The notes under the pieces are model-generated. The model did no database searches and was not told the DNA's origin. It was given only the letters and a program-made list of their open reading frames with translations. A stretch of 64,000 nt of DNA from Trichuris trichiura (Eukaryota > Nematoda > Enoplea > Trichinellida > Trichuridae): assembly GCA_037903355.1 (NCBI GenBank), contig JBAJFE010000006.1, positions 124,001 through 188,000 of the forward strand, given 5' to 3'. Position numbers and translations under genes: made by a program. Position 1 is the first letter of the stretch; every line of letters starts with the position of its first letter. Positions 11,559 to 23,300 of this stretch are shown in pieces.

Positions 11559-11825
11559 CACCCAGTGTTCAAAAAAAAAGTTTATTGCACTATAAGCAAC
11601 AAACACCTTTTTGCAAATAACAAACTGTTGCTGTTCCGTTAAAACAAAAGCTTTAACTAATTTCTGTTGGAACCACAACCGTACGAAGAAAAGGGCATAT
11701 TTCAATTTCACCTCGTCCATTGTGAAATAGTGAAAAAACACATATCTCTTTAAGCTTGTTGCGAGCTATTAGTTACAGATGACCAACAGTAGACCACATG
11801 CGAAGTGACTCGTGTAATAGATGAT

Positions 11826-11855
11826 TATATATGTATATATATATATATATATATG
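11826..11855. repeat. (TA)n microsatellite
   Basis: A run of TA dinucleotides with a few interruptions. Simple-sequence repeat, no further feature. Confidence 0.8.
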
Positions 11856-12315
11856 TAACTGGGTAATATGATCATCAAAATGGGTTCTTTCCTTTTGCAG
11901 TAACGGCTTTAAAATTAAATCCGCTGTCAGCATCTACGAAAGCTTATGCCTTATTAACCTCAAGAACAGCACATTTCCTTTGCCATCTGACATGAGAAAT
12001 CACAGTAAAAATAGACTTTGTCATAGCAGTCTGCTAATAGCCAGAAGTTGGACTACATAGCATTAACACTTAAACATAAATGAATAAGTAAACGCACTAA
12101 ATTACAAAGAAAGGAAATTACCGATATTTAGGATATACGAGACACCCTTTGCTAATATTACTGTTTGGAAGCGACCTTAAACTTATACCCAGGAAAGGAG
12201 GAAATACAAGCAGAGATGTGCAGCAGTGTTGTAAATTACTTATGCAAAAAATGTACTTGACATTGTACCTGCTCAGAATAGCATACGTATAAGCAGCTAT
12301 ATAAAACGTCCTGAA

Positions 12316-12440
12316 CGAAAATCTCATTCCTTTTTCCAATCATAAAATCTGAAGCGGGCTTGCAATAGTCAAAGCATTCCTCTTGCAGCTTCCTTTGTAA
12401 ATCTTGGATCACTGGATCTTTCTTCCAAGGAACTAAAAGC
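12316..12440 (-). other. Coding-like segment, gene unresolved
   Basis: On the minus strand an acceptor-like TTTTAG is followed by an open frame reading PWKKDPVIQDLQRKLQEE, then CFDYCKPASDF. Its charge pattern and CX3C pair look like real protein rather than AT-rich noise. A donor-like CAG/GTACAATG lies near 12270. I could not join it in phase to the exons at 13.6-14.1 kb, so it may be a separate gene or an isolated exon. Confidence 0.25.
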
Positions 12441-13566
12441 ACAAGTCTATATACCGCCCGTGATTTTCTTCATTTGTTACGTACTATGTTTTTTCTTGGG
12501 TACCTGAAAAGAACAAGCTGGTTAGAAAGCCACAGAACAACCAAAATCCAACTTGTAGCCCTTATATACAATTCTTCGAGCAGTATGTTCTACCTACATG
12601 CATGCTGAGTTCACTTTGTCATTTAGGTGACTAGATAAAAGAAAGGGAAATTTATCGGAAATCGTTCTTGAATAGGACCATGTAACGATGGCGTTAACGA
12701 ATTCTTTAATCTGAGCAAATCTTTATTGGACCACGCCACGTATTTGCATTAACGAAATGATATCCAATGAGATATATCTAATAACGTAACATTTGACAGA
12801 ATCAGTACTCTAAAGACATTAGAAAAGTCACTGCATGCGTTCATTAGGAAATCATTTAGCGAGCCGAAGTAGACAAGCTTTGATTATACCACATCTTAAC
12901 AATGGCAAGCTAAAAAATTGCATTTACACTAGAGCCAATATATCAAGAACCTAACCTACAAAACCTATGAATAACCTATAAGTAACGGATATTTATAGGT
13001 ATGCTGTACAGACCTTATTTATGTTAGGCTTACTCTACCGTACCGTAATAACAATACTAGCGCAACTAAAACTGTACGGCATTTGAACAGACGTCTAAGT
13101 GTTACAAGCACAAGTGTCTTGTTTAAGAAGATTACATTAATGGTTCGGTATAGCTAAAAAAGGAATAGGTCCTACGTAACAATGAACCAATAAATAGAAC
13201 CATAACCATGATGGAACACTGATACAAGCAACATTAATCATCTGTCAACAACACTGCTTTGCAATATTTGGCGGTTTTCTTACTTTCTCAACCTTTTCTG
13301 TCTTCCTTTTGGACAACAGGAGAAGATAGCGAGTGTGGTTGGTCATCTAAAACGTCGCGAAATTATTTCAATGACTAAGCGCTACCACTTATCTGAGAGC
13401 TGCCTAAATGCAAATGAGCTGATAAAGTAATACTACGTTTCGTTTATTACGACTGAACGTAACGATATCAATGAAACAATATTTAATAGAATGCCGCCAC
13501 ACGGTGTGAAAACAATGCGGCAACATATTTATGCATTACTTTATCAATCTAAGAAATTTAAATTCA

Positions 13567-14083
13567 AGAAAAACGTACTTCCTCAACTTCGCACTCCGAA
13601 TAGCATTCCTTGTATTCATTATAAAGTTCAATGTACGCTAATTCGGTTTGGTTATAACGCTTCCACTCTGCCTTTTCCATTGCACACTTGGCATCACATG
13701 CTTTTTCCACTCCAGCATAACGAGCTTCAGCTAGCTTAAATGCTCGCTCACTTCCTAAAGTACCGTTACAAAAAACCTTAAATGGATAAAGTACAATACT
13801 TTCTCACTTGGACAAAGATATTTCCTTTGAGCACTTTCGGACACGCAGATGGATAGCACCTAAACATGGTGAATGTTCAATGAAGTTTCGATAACATTTC
13901 TTGAATCAAAAGTTCCTAACGTCTCAATTAGAAAAACACATTCCATTTTAAATATTTTACTTGAATATTACAAACCGAAAAAGTACGAACTAACGACCAT
14001 TGAACAAGACTTGAGTCATTGCTATCCCGGACGCAGTTTCTGTAACTTTTCAACCACCCACCTTCCTCCGCTTTCAGTTGCAT
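13567..14083 (-). CDS. Hypothetical small Cys-rich protein with twin CX3C
   Basis: Proposed minus-strand exons are 14083-13961, 13859-13808 and 13754 to the stop at about 13567, with introns of 101 and 53 nt, GT-AG, phases consistent, about 120 aa. The third exon is the best supported: a long amphipathic helical stretch (AFKLAEARYAGVEKACDAKC, then AMEKAEWKRYNQTELAYIEL) bounded by two CX3C pairs, CDAKC and CYSEC, about 30 residues apart. Twin CX3C or CX9C helical hairpins are typical of small proteins of the mitochondrial intermembrane space, but the spacing here is wider than in small Tim proteins and I do not recognise the family. The first exon (from MQLKAEEGGW) is weaker. A donor at GAG GAA/GTACGT could extend the gene further. 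Confidence 0.42.
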
Positions 14084-15055
14084 ATGAAATGAAAAAGAAT
14101 CACTGTTTTTCCAACGCACTGTTTTAGCTACTATTAATAATTGCCCGTAACTAGAGCAGAGCACGGAGTTATTATTGTATGAGAATGTTTTACTAGCAAC
14201 GCTAAAAATTCAAATTTTTGCTTGATAATGATCTTTGAAAAAAGGCATCACTTCGTTCGGAGCGAGTGATTCTACAGTAGATGATCCTGAATCTTGTACA
14301 ACATACTTAACGTCATTGCTTAACGTCATACGTAATATTTTCACATGTGACGTCATGCTAAAGCTCAAAAGTTTTGGATTTCGAAATCCTGACAACGAAT
14401 CGCTTACTGGGATTAGGAAAATAACCATTAATAATTGATTACTTTCAGCTACGTTCTGATAAATTATAAAGATCGCTTCATACGCGAAGTGGAGGTTAAC
14501 ACTATATGCCTGCTAAGCGTTCCGTTGCTTTTTGAAAAGTAAATCAACCAAATAAAGCTTCATGGCACGAGCGTTTCATGCTAACAAGGCAGAAACACTG
14601 TCAGCTTTTCAAAGAGGTTTAGCAACGCTCCTTACTCACTTACAGATTATAAACGAATTAAACCTGCAGTGATAAAAACAGTTTCCCGCTGATAACTCTC
14701 TAAACTGAAAACCGGTCCGATCAATCTCAGCACACAGAGCTATGCTCATCACATGAAGCTAAATTTTGTCACAAGTTGACAAGCTTAGGCTAATTGCTAT
14801 TGTATATCAATTGTGCTTTGCCCACGATAACAGAGAAACACCGAGTCAATGTCACCGCTACGAGAGACAGACGCTCGCGATTGTGCTTTGAAAAAGAAGC
14901 AAATATTACGTTTCAATTTAAATAATGCGCTGTTACTTAACTAAGCAAAATTGTAATGCAAGCACTACCTATACTGCTCGAGCTAACATTGTTCCATCGG
15001 CAAATAAGCTAATTCACTGAACTTTTTTCTTCTTCCTAACGGGTTTTTAAAATTT
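14084..15055. other. Gene-free, AT-rich
   Basis: Open frames on both strands around 14.2-14.4 kb overlap each other; I could not tie either to a gene. Nothing else is visible. Confidence 0.35.
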
Positions 15056-15342
15056 TTCTTCTAAAATTCTTTCGCGGGATTTCTAACCCGTTGTTTATTA
15101 AACGTCTACTTAAAAAACGTTTTACGGAGCTTTCAGGTCTCCGGTTGACTTGTCATCAGCATAAATTGTACCGCCCGTCGGGTCGGATGGGGCGGCTTGC
15201 AACCATAAAGACCGACCCGACGGGCGGTACAATTTATGCTGATGACAAGTCAACCGGAGACCTGAAAGCTCCGTAAAACGTTTTTTAAGTAGACGTTTAA
15301 TGAACAACGGGTTAGAAATCCCGCGAAAGAATTTTAGAAGAA
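15056..15342. repeat. Near-perfect 131-bp palindromic element, motif copy 4
   Basis: Arms 15056-15186 and 15212-15342 are reverse complements with about one mismatch, separated by 25 bases. Each arm carries the recurrent motif (15125-15159 minus, 15239-15273 plus): CTGATGAC, AAGTC, loop, GACCT, GAAAGCTCCG. The element is flanked by the imperfect direct repeats AATTCACTGAACT (15011-15023) and AATTCGCTGAACT (15344-15356), which could be a target-site duplication. The near-identical arms imply a recent inverted duplication or gene conversion. Confidence 0.8.
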
Positions 15343-16010
15343 GAATTCGCTGAACTAATTTTCAAAGCACAAAGAAATGATGAATATTTTCGTAGCAAGC
15401 CACAATCGTCGCTATTCGTTAACTCTAAACCGTTATGCTGTATTTTAAATCAATCTTTGCTCTCTCGCCAACCTCAGTGCGAACATCTACTTGGCGATCG
15501 AACAGTAATTAATTTTTCAAACGCTAATCTCGAGTTCGTTCTTCTTAACTTGCATAACGCATCAACGCAAAATATTAGTGCATCAGTAAATGAGCCAACA
15601 AGAATAATACGTTCTTCTGAAATAAGTACTTGACGACACTTTCTCCCACATAAGACACGCTACGATTGCTTCAGGCGTAGCATTTCCATAGCATGATGAA
15701 AACAGGGTCTATCAAACGCTTTGTTACAATGACCTTACGGTGACAAAATGTACTGCGATTAAACAAAAACAAAAAAGTGGATAATAAAAAATGGTTACAA
15801 AAAAGAGATGCGCAAGCGAAGTCATTTTCCAGTTGAAGTTGCCAATTTATGTCTGGGCAAGACAAAGTCAGAAACGCTAGTTACCAAAGATCCGTCGATT
15901 TAAAATGATTACGTAATTCAGTTTTATTCGCGCACTTTTACACACAGGTATCCCCTAGCTAACGAAGGTTGATGGGACCGGAAAAATTGTTCGTAAAAGC
16001 GAGCATTCGT

Positions 16011-16287
16011 AAAGCGGAGAACACCTTGAAAACATGATGCTTTTGTACGGGAGCGTGTGTTTTCATATTGAAAAATATCTTTATTACGGATTCTCTCCCG
16101 TTGTGAAGTAAAACAAAAAGATTTTTCTTTTCTTCGGGAGCTTTCGGGTCTTTCGCGACCCGTCTTCAGCGGTGAGATTATGTGTGGTCTCTTCTCCGGA
16201 AGAAAAGAAAAATCTTTTTGTTTTACTTCACAACAGGAGAGAATCCGTAATAAAGATATTTTTCAATATGAAAGCGGGGAATACCTG
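16011..16287. repeat. Palindromic element with flanking direct repeats, motif copy 5
   Basis: Arms 16061-16137 and 16199-16273 pair almost perfectly. The centre carries the recurrent motif on the minus strand at 16136-16169: CTGAAGAC, GGGTC, GCGAAA, GACCC, GAAAGCTCCC, with a perfect five-base stem. Direct repeats AAAGCGGAGAACACCT (16011-16026) and AAAGCGGGGAATACCT (16271-16286) flank it and look like a target-site duplication. Its outer end, GTACGGGAGCGTGTG then TTTCATATTGAA, also occurs in the 29.5-30.2 kb element, so both belong to one family. Confidence 0.75.
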
Positions 16288-19200
16288 GATAAACGTACTT
16301 TGTCAATGTGCTCTTCGCTGCTAACAGCTACACGAAAATATACTAGTCTTATTGTTTATAAAAACCTGGCAAGCGAAACACGAGAATGAACATAGTAAGT
16401 TGCTGAGTCGGCTTGCTTCTTTCTAGCTGTGAAAAGAGGTTAAAAACTAATACAGCTTACAAACTTTTTTCGTTCATCTGATCTGAACATAACACAACTT
16501 TTTGCTGCAGTTTACCTTGGAAACAAACAGTTAACAACTAATCAGTAGACAAAAAGTATCGATTGTTGCTTATTTGTAATAATTAGGCGTGTACACTTAC
16601 TAAGATGAATAGAAAACGAACAAACATTTCGTAAAACTAATCGTGAATGTGCACGATTTGAACTGATTAATTTTCCTTATATATACGAATGCAAGAAAGG
16701 AAAATTGGTGGCCATCAGTTAGAACAGTACGAATCAGATTCAACAAGGAAAATTAATTCTGATGCCTGATCAAGCAAGTGCATGCAACAGTCGAACAACT
16801 GTAAGCAATACCTGTTTTCTTTAGCAGCGCGGTATTAAGTGTCGCTACGTGGAAATGAAGGACGAATGTGTGCTTATCGTCACTGCAAATAAGTGGAAAC
16901 CGAAAAGAGAGAGATTAAAGGGAAGCAGCAATATATTACTGGTCAAACGTCACATCTGAGATTCTCAAAAATCGAAATTCAAATAACCATTTCGCATTAA
17001 ACAATTTCGCACCTTACTTCGTGATTAAAATAAATAAGCAAAAAACGTCGACTAGAATAACCCTTCAGTGCTTGGTGCCCAAAACTTTGTGCACTATTAT
17101 TTATACTTTCTATTAATCATTTGCTAATTCACGCGAAATACTCCTAAAAACATTCAGAAATGAAATTCGTATCAAAAGTATCGCAGCATATTAGCATATT
17201 GCATAACACTGCATTGCATGTTGCAAAGATTTCATTTAGCAGCAAGGTGAAAATGATGGAAATGCAGAAGGCTGGAACAGCTGTTTCCAGAAAGTTTTGC
17301 TAGTATAGATAAACTTACAAGGCTCGCGCGTCCGTAAACCATTACAAAACAGTCTTTTTCCTTGTAAGGGAGAGCAGAGGCATAACCGGTGGATTAAAAG
17401 CGCGGATTCAGGCATTTTGAACAGTCATAGCAATACACAAGAAAAGGATAACAAAGCGAACTTCCTTCTATTAATAAAACGTCTCGAAACGTCAACCTTA
17501 ACCTTTACAGTTTTTTGAAGATTCGAAAATATCTGGGAGAATTAACTGACAGTTGCTTTTGCTCTCACATCAGTTTACAAGAACATTCCAGTTCAACGCG
17601 TAGCAATAGACAAAAAATAACAAAATCAACCCAAATTTGCGTCACCATAGTTGCATTAATACGTACTTTATTACTACAAGGCTGTGCAATTCAAACATGC
17701 AATAATCATACACACGCAACTTCTGCGTGTTTAGAAAGCCAACAAAATTTAATATTTGTAACGCGCTTGTATTCTGTAAGCCACTCAAAGAATAATGGAA
17801 AAATATTTCGACAGAAATGTACTGCGTCGACGACGTTTCGCTTTGTCAGGCTTCGGAACGAAAAATGCCAACGCAATATTAATGAACAAATTATCAATTG
17901 AAAAAGCAAGCGATCACCACTACTCATCTAACTGTAAACGTTCCCACATGCAACGTATTCTCGACTATATCAGTAGGTCATTTTAAACGATCTGACTTTG
18001 TGAATAAGCTGTAACAATCTCCCCTCGCTGAAACCGAATGGATTGGAAATTGAGCCACTTTAGCATATATTCGAAAGTCTAATAATGGAAAAGATTCATT
18101 GAAACAGTGCATATAGCTTCGATGTAAGTACCTCTCGAAAATATGCGATCTTTCTAAGTTATAAGTCAGCATAGATGAAAATGTTATTGTGATGACAAAC
18201 AAAAGCGATTAATAGAAGATTAGGCTACAAACCAACAATATGCAATAGCAGCGAAATAGGTTTACATTTTGAATACGTTGAAGATTAGCAAATTTCGCTC
18301 TGCTCCACAAATGCTTTGCGTTTACTATTTACGACGTAAATTCTGATGCACAAAATTCGAAATCGGAGTTAATGGTACCGATGCTTTTTGACGACCGATC
18401 CTGCTAAACTATGTAGCAGCTTATAAACTTACACCTATCCAATCGCGCACAGTAGGAATTTGATTATCTGAATCTCAGCCTATCCCGCTTACGATGAAGC
18501 TCAAGATTTTAACTTTTTTATAAAAATAAAATATGTCCACTGTGTTCACAATGTTATTTTCCGTCATTCTTTTCAACCATATCTTGCTAGTTGTACGCTA
18601 TCTTTTTGTTGTTGACGATTATCTTGTTCACTACTAGTTTATATAAACATCTATGCCCCAGTTAGGCCATGAGCGCTTGATGAATTTTTGCCAAAGGCTG
18701 GGCCCGCTTGTTCCTGCACCGCTTTAATACCTTCTTTATTCTTCTACCTTTGTCATTCTCAAAAAAGATTATATCGATTGAAATGTTAACAATACAATGG
18801 TCAATTATTAATAATGTTAATCGTTTTTCCAACGTTCAGGATTCAATTGAAGTGCGAACCTTCTTTCGTAATTAAAACTGCAGAACTTTGATTTGCATGC
18901 GTCCTGCCCGCTCCAAGGCTATTATACAAACTCTGGGACATCTCACATAAAAGATCAGATGATCATGCAGAACCGCCTTAAAAACCAAACCCTACGCAGA
19001 CCGTCATACACGTGTCTCGAACACTAACATAAGCTTTGAGGCTCGATAAATTGGTATACGTTTAACTTTACTTTCAAGGGATAAACTTTGTAATAAATAA
19101 GCTCAAAGGATTGCACTGAAAACAACTCCTAGAACAAGCGCTACTCTTATTAACAGTATACGCAAACTGGAGAACTGCTATCCCTTTCTGCACGAATGTC

Positions 19201-20394
19201 CGGAATTAATGGTTGAAAAGCAACTTTGAACTGGCAGTAATTTTCTGTGAAGATGTAAAATGAAAAAGCTGAACTACAAAGCCGGACAATGCTAGCTACT
19301 TTAGACAGCGATCTGTAAATCGCGTTCATTTCGTTGATTGTTAACTGCTCATGCTATTGCGGAACCCTTTGCAAACTTTGGTTCGTTGAACATCACACCG
19401 AATTACCTTAAATTCTGTTCACCCTTTTTTCATCAAGGACGATCACGCGTACACTTTAAGAGCAAAGCTACAATGCAAATGACTTACGAGAGTGTTGACA
19501 ACATTCTACAAACAGAACGTGTTTTCTTGTTACAGATTGAATGCAGGCAACAATAAAATACCCAGGAATAGTAAAATCACGAAATCTCGTACTGTTTATA
19601 CGCGGTATTAATGCTCAGGTAACAAATCATATTGTCAATGCGCCTTCTGGTCCCGAAAAACACATTTTTAACAGGCCACATCGCAGTGAATGCAGCTGAC
19701 ACTAAGATGTTCATTAAGCATATTGTTTTCGCAACTTTTGATCACAATTTTTCCGTGTGACAACGTCAACTTGTAGTCATACCGCGCGTAAGCAAAACCA
19801 ATGTTAACGTAATAATTAAGTAGTTTATTGCTACGTGGCAGTAACACGCTTTGTCGACTAAAGTTCTGCACTTCTTAGGCGGTTGCTCTTTTTTGGACTT
19901 AGTTCCCACAAAAAACGCGGGATTTTCAACAGTCAAAATGAATAGAACGCAAGCAAACCTGCATATATCTTACGCCTTACCAACGAAGCCCTGTCAATAA
20001 ACATTGTTCCCAGCGTCCCTAGTTACTGAGATTGCAAGTCCCACATCGCTATAAGATACAGTGGAAGAGAAAACTCCCTTTAATTTTCTTAAGCAGAAAC
20101 GGGACGTCGAAACCTACCAGAGCAGACTTACAAATAAATACGTAGAAAAAACCTACAAAAAATATCACATCGACTTTGAATATTTCCCAACACGAAAAGT
20201 ATCGCTGTACATCAAACTGTTTTACGCCATGTCGAGTTGAGTTAAACCTGCGCAATGTAGCTAAGTCAAGTCGGATCTTAGTCAAACGGAAGGCATTGTA
20301 GGTCAACCAAAAAACTTGACATGACCACAATTTCACTGAATGAAAACCGTCTGTCCATTCTTATTGATTCGGATCTAGTATATGCAAAAATGGG
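16288..20394. other. 4-kb AT-rich stretch, no gene recognised
   Basis: Several frames of 60-130 codons occur here, but they are poly-Ser/Asn/Ile AT-rich translations without domains, and some overlap on both strands. No tRNA, rRNA or further palindrome was recognised. Confidence 0.4.
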
Positions 20395-23300
20395 TTACGT
20401 CCTCTGCCTTTTCCTACCGTCTTCTGCGCTGAAAACTAATACATCGCAGCAAAAGGGCCCTTCATTAAGAGGCTTACATTCGTAAAGCTCAATGGTGCAG
20501 TTTAGCCATTCTTTCTCCGTTATGACGCTATCACCGTTGGAATCGCAAGCACGTAGAAAATTTCTGCCGCACTTTCGAACTCCTTTCCATTGCTTCAGTA
20601 CGGCTCTGTAGTATTTCCATTCCTTCCTTTCCAACTTCTAAAAAGCAGAGGAATCATTGTACAAATGCGCAATGGGGTCATGTTCCACTTTGTTCTTATT
20701 TTTGTCCATGTCTTGGAACTTCCACCGAACTGCTAAGTCTCGGCGGCTCATTTCCTCAGCCAGTTCGTTGTAACCACTCGCTATCATGCTACTTTCGAGA
20801 GTGGAGAAAAGCTGGAATAAAAACCGCCGCAGCTTCTTAGGTCCGCATCCTATGACATGAAGAAGGGTACATGAGTGAAACGAGCTTTCCTGTTTTCGTA
20901 CCCCGAATGCTGAGCTTCACTTTTTCCCACGACTTGTCGCATACTGGCTTTGCATTCTTAGTCGACGTGTTTGGAATTGGCTTCCCGGTCTCAGGATCAG
21001 AACACCAGCAAAATCCGGTCAATTTGTGGCATTGCACCTGCTGGTACAGGCGGTCGTTGGTAGGCGAACATGCCGGCATGTATATACCGGAAGAAGGATT
21101 GCGCCTGTGATCCTCAAGTGCTCTTTGTCGCTGCGATCTGCAGTCGTTTCTTTCTACCGTCATAATGCATGTATGCAGAAGAGAGTAAAAATAGACAAAT
21201 TCACGCTCGTACCTTCTTCCTTGGCCTCTCTGTGCGCCGCTCTATTCTCCTTAAGGCCAAAGCTACCGGAATTGCTCGAGGCAGCCAGCATACTGGCTGC
21301 GTGCAGGTCTAAAAATTGCCTACTAGCGGCGTCTCTTCTGGTTTTCTTTTTTTCCATCAAATACAGGGGCAATCGTGACATACCGTCGAGCACTGGTGCA
21401 TTGTAGCTTTTCTGATCGTCTGTCATGATCATGGCCTCTTGACGAACTTTGTTCAACGTCAGAAACAGGCGGAAAGCCACTATGAAAAATAAGCAGAGCA
21501 TAATAAACATTCAAATAAAGCAACGTTAAGCTACTAAGATGTCTACACTTCTTGGTGCTTAACAAACTTATACCAATCAACAGAGGTTCTAACCACAAAA
21601 AACTTATATGAATTACTGAAAAGCCACTGCGCAGCTTTTTTGCGTCTAAAATGCATAAGGTATACTTACTATTGACGTCGACGCCCATACATATTGTCCA
21701 TTCGGAACGGGAAATTTTTCGGTCGTGATCGAGATCGCAAAATTTGGGAAATCGCTTGGCGCAAGCAGTCGGCTGCACTAGCGCTTTAATTAGCTCTCGA
21801 AGACGACGCAACTCCCCTGAACTGATTTTGTTGTCGTGATTGACATCTAGACGATTGAACTTCCATTCGATCACTGTCCGCGCAGGAGAAGGGATAACGG
21901 TTAAATCTTAAATTAGAAAAGTAAACTAGCAAGCACCCGAGTTCTCAGACGGTCAACGCTGAAGTCACTAGAAAAGTTCTTCTGTACTGAGTTCGAGCGA
22001 AACAAAATATTTTCTTCGAAGTTTCACGAGCGCCTGCGCGTGTACTGCCTGCTATTCTACGCACTTTACCAGATTTTTCTCCTCCAAGTCGTCTACTACA
22101 GATGCTATATATTGAACATACTGACTACTTACTGTGTAGAAGAAACTAATTTGGTAATGAGAAGACTAAGTTTATTCGTAATTACCCCCTCAAAGCTCCG
22201 AAAAATAAAGTTATCAAACGGAAAAAAACTTGTAGACGACAACCAATGCCCCCTCAAAAAGAGCCTTGTCCCTAATGCTATAAATATTGATATATAATAT
22301 ACACTCCCAATACTAACTGTTCCATTTTGATCTTTGCCACAGCCCCTATATAGTGACTATCAAAAGCTATAAAAGTTACGTCAAGAGACAAAAACGAATG
22401 GATATACGTTTAGCGAAAGCACTAACCATATTATGTATGCTTTAGTGGGTACCGAAAACGCCATAAGTGAAAGCAAAAAAGCAGCTGTCAGCTTCGGATC
22501 AAAATAGGAATTACTTCTAGAAACTCAACACTGAACCGCAATGAACATGATCCTCTGAATAGGTAAGCTCACGGAAAAATTGATTTAACATAATGAGTCT
22601 GCATAAGCAAACAGTCATTTATAAATTTTTATAATCTGCTTCACAATCAACAAGAGACGCTTGGATGACATGACATTCATTGTAAACTGATTAAACGAAG
22701 AACAGCAGGTCCATGAAAACTGAAACAGAGCAATTATTCAACTATCTTTGCTTAGGTCATATCATATATTTCATAACGATTTCACAAGATATTATTAAGG
22801 CAGAAATGGAGCCTTTGTCGCCAGATGTCAACACGGCAGGCTTCTGCAACGCGACTGCTTGTTGCATTATGGGCTTTAGATCGGAAGCGATCTAATTATG
22901 ATAACTTGACAGCAGCGAAGGGAGCAGATGGGAAAAAAGTGAAGATTTGCAGACGAAAAAGTACGGGCGAATGTGCGTAAAGCATCTGGCCAAGAATTAA
23001 ACTTAGTCGTATTACCTTTAAAAAGACTAACACAATTGCTTAAATGCGTCCAGGAAAGCGCGTCGCTAGATTGAATGCAAACTTTAGCGGTGACAGGAGC
23101 CAAACTCACTTCCCGGCAAAACATGTTTTAAAAGGAACCTGCATTCGTTTTTAAGCTACAGAATGCCATGCGCGAACTGCAATTCTATTATATTCCACTG
23201 GAAAGGCGTGAAATAGCTTCTTACTATCTCTTAGGCAAAATTGTTTCCGGTTCACGTAGAAATATGACTAAAGGTTGCGCGCAATGCTATCTAAGAGCGA

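Noticed and set aside
17515..17986. Open frames of 128 and 63 codons
   Set aside because: AT-rich, Ser/Asn/Ile-biased translations, overlapped by frames on the other strand; no domain.
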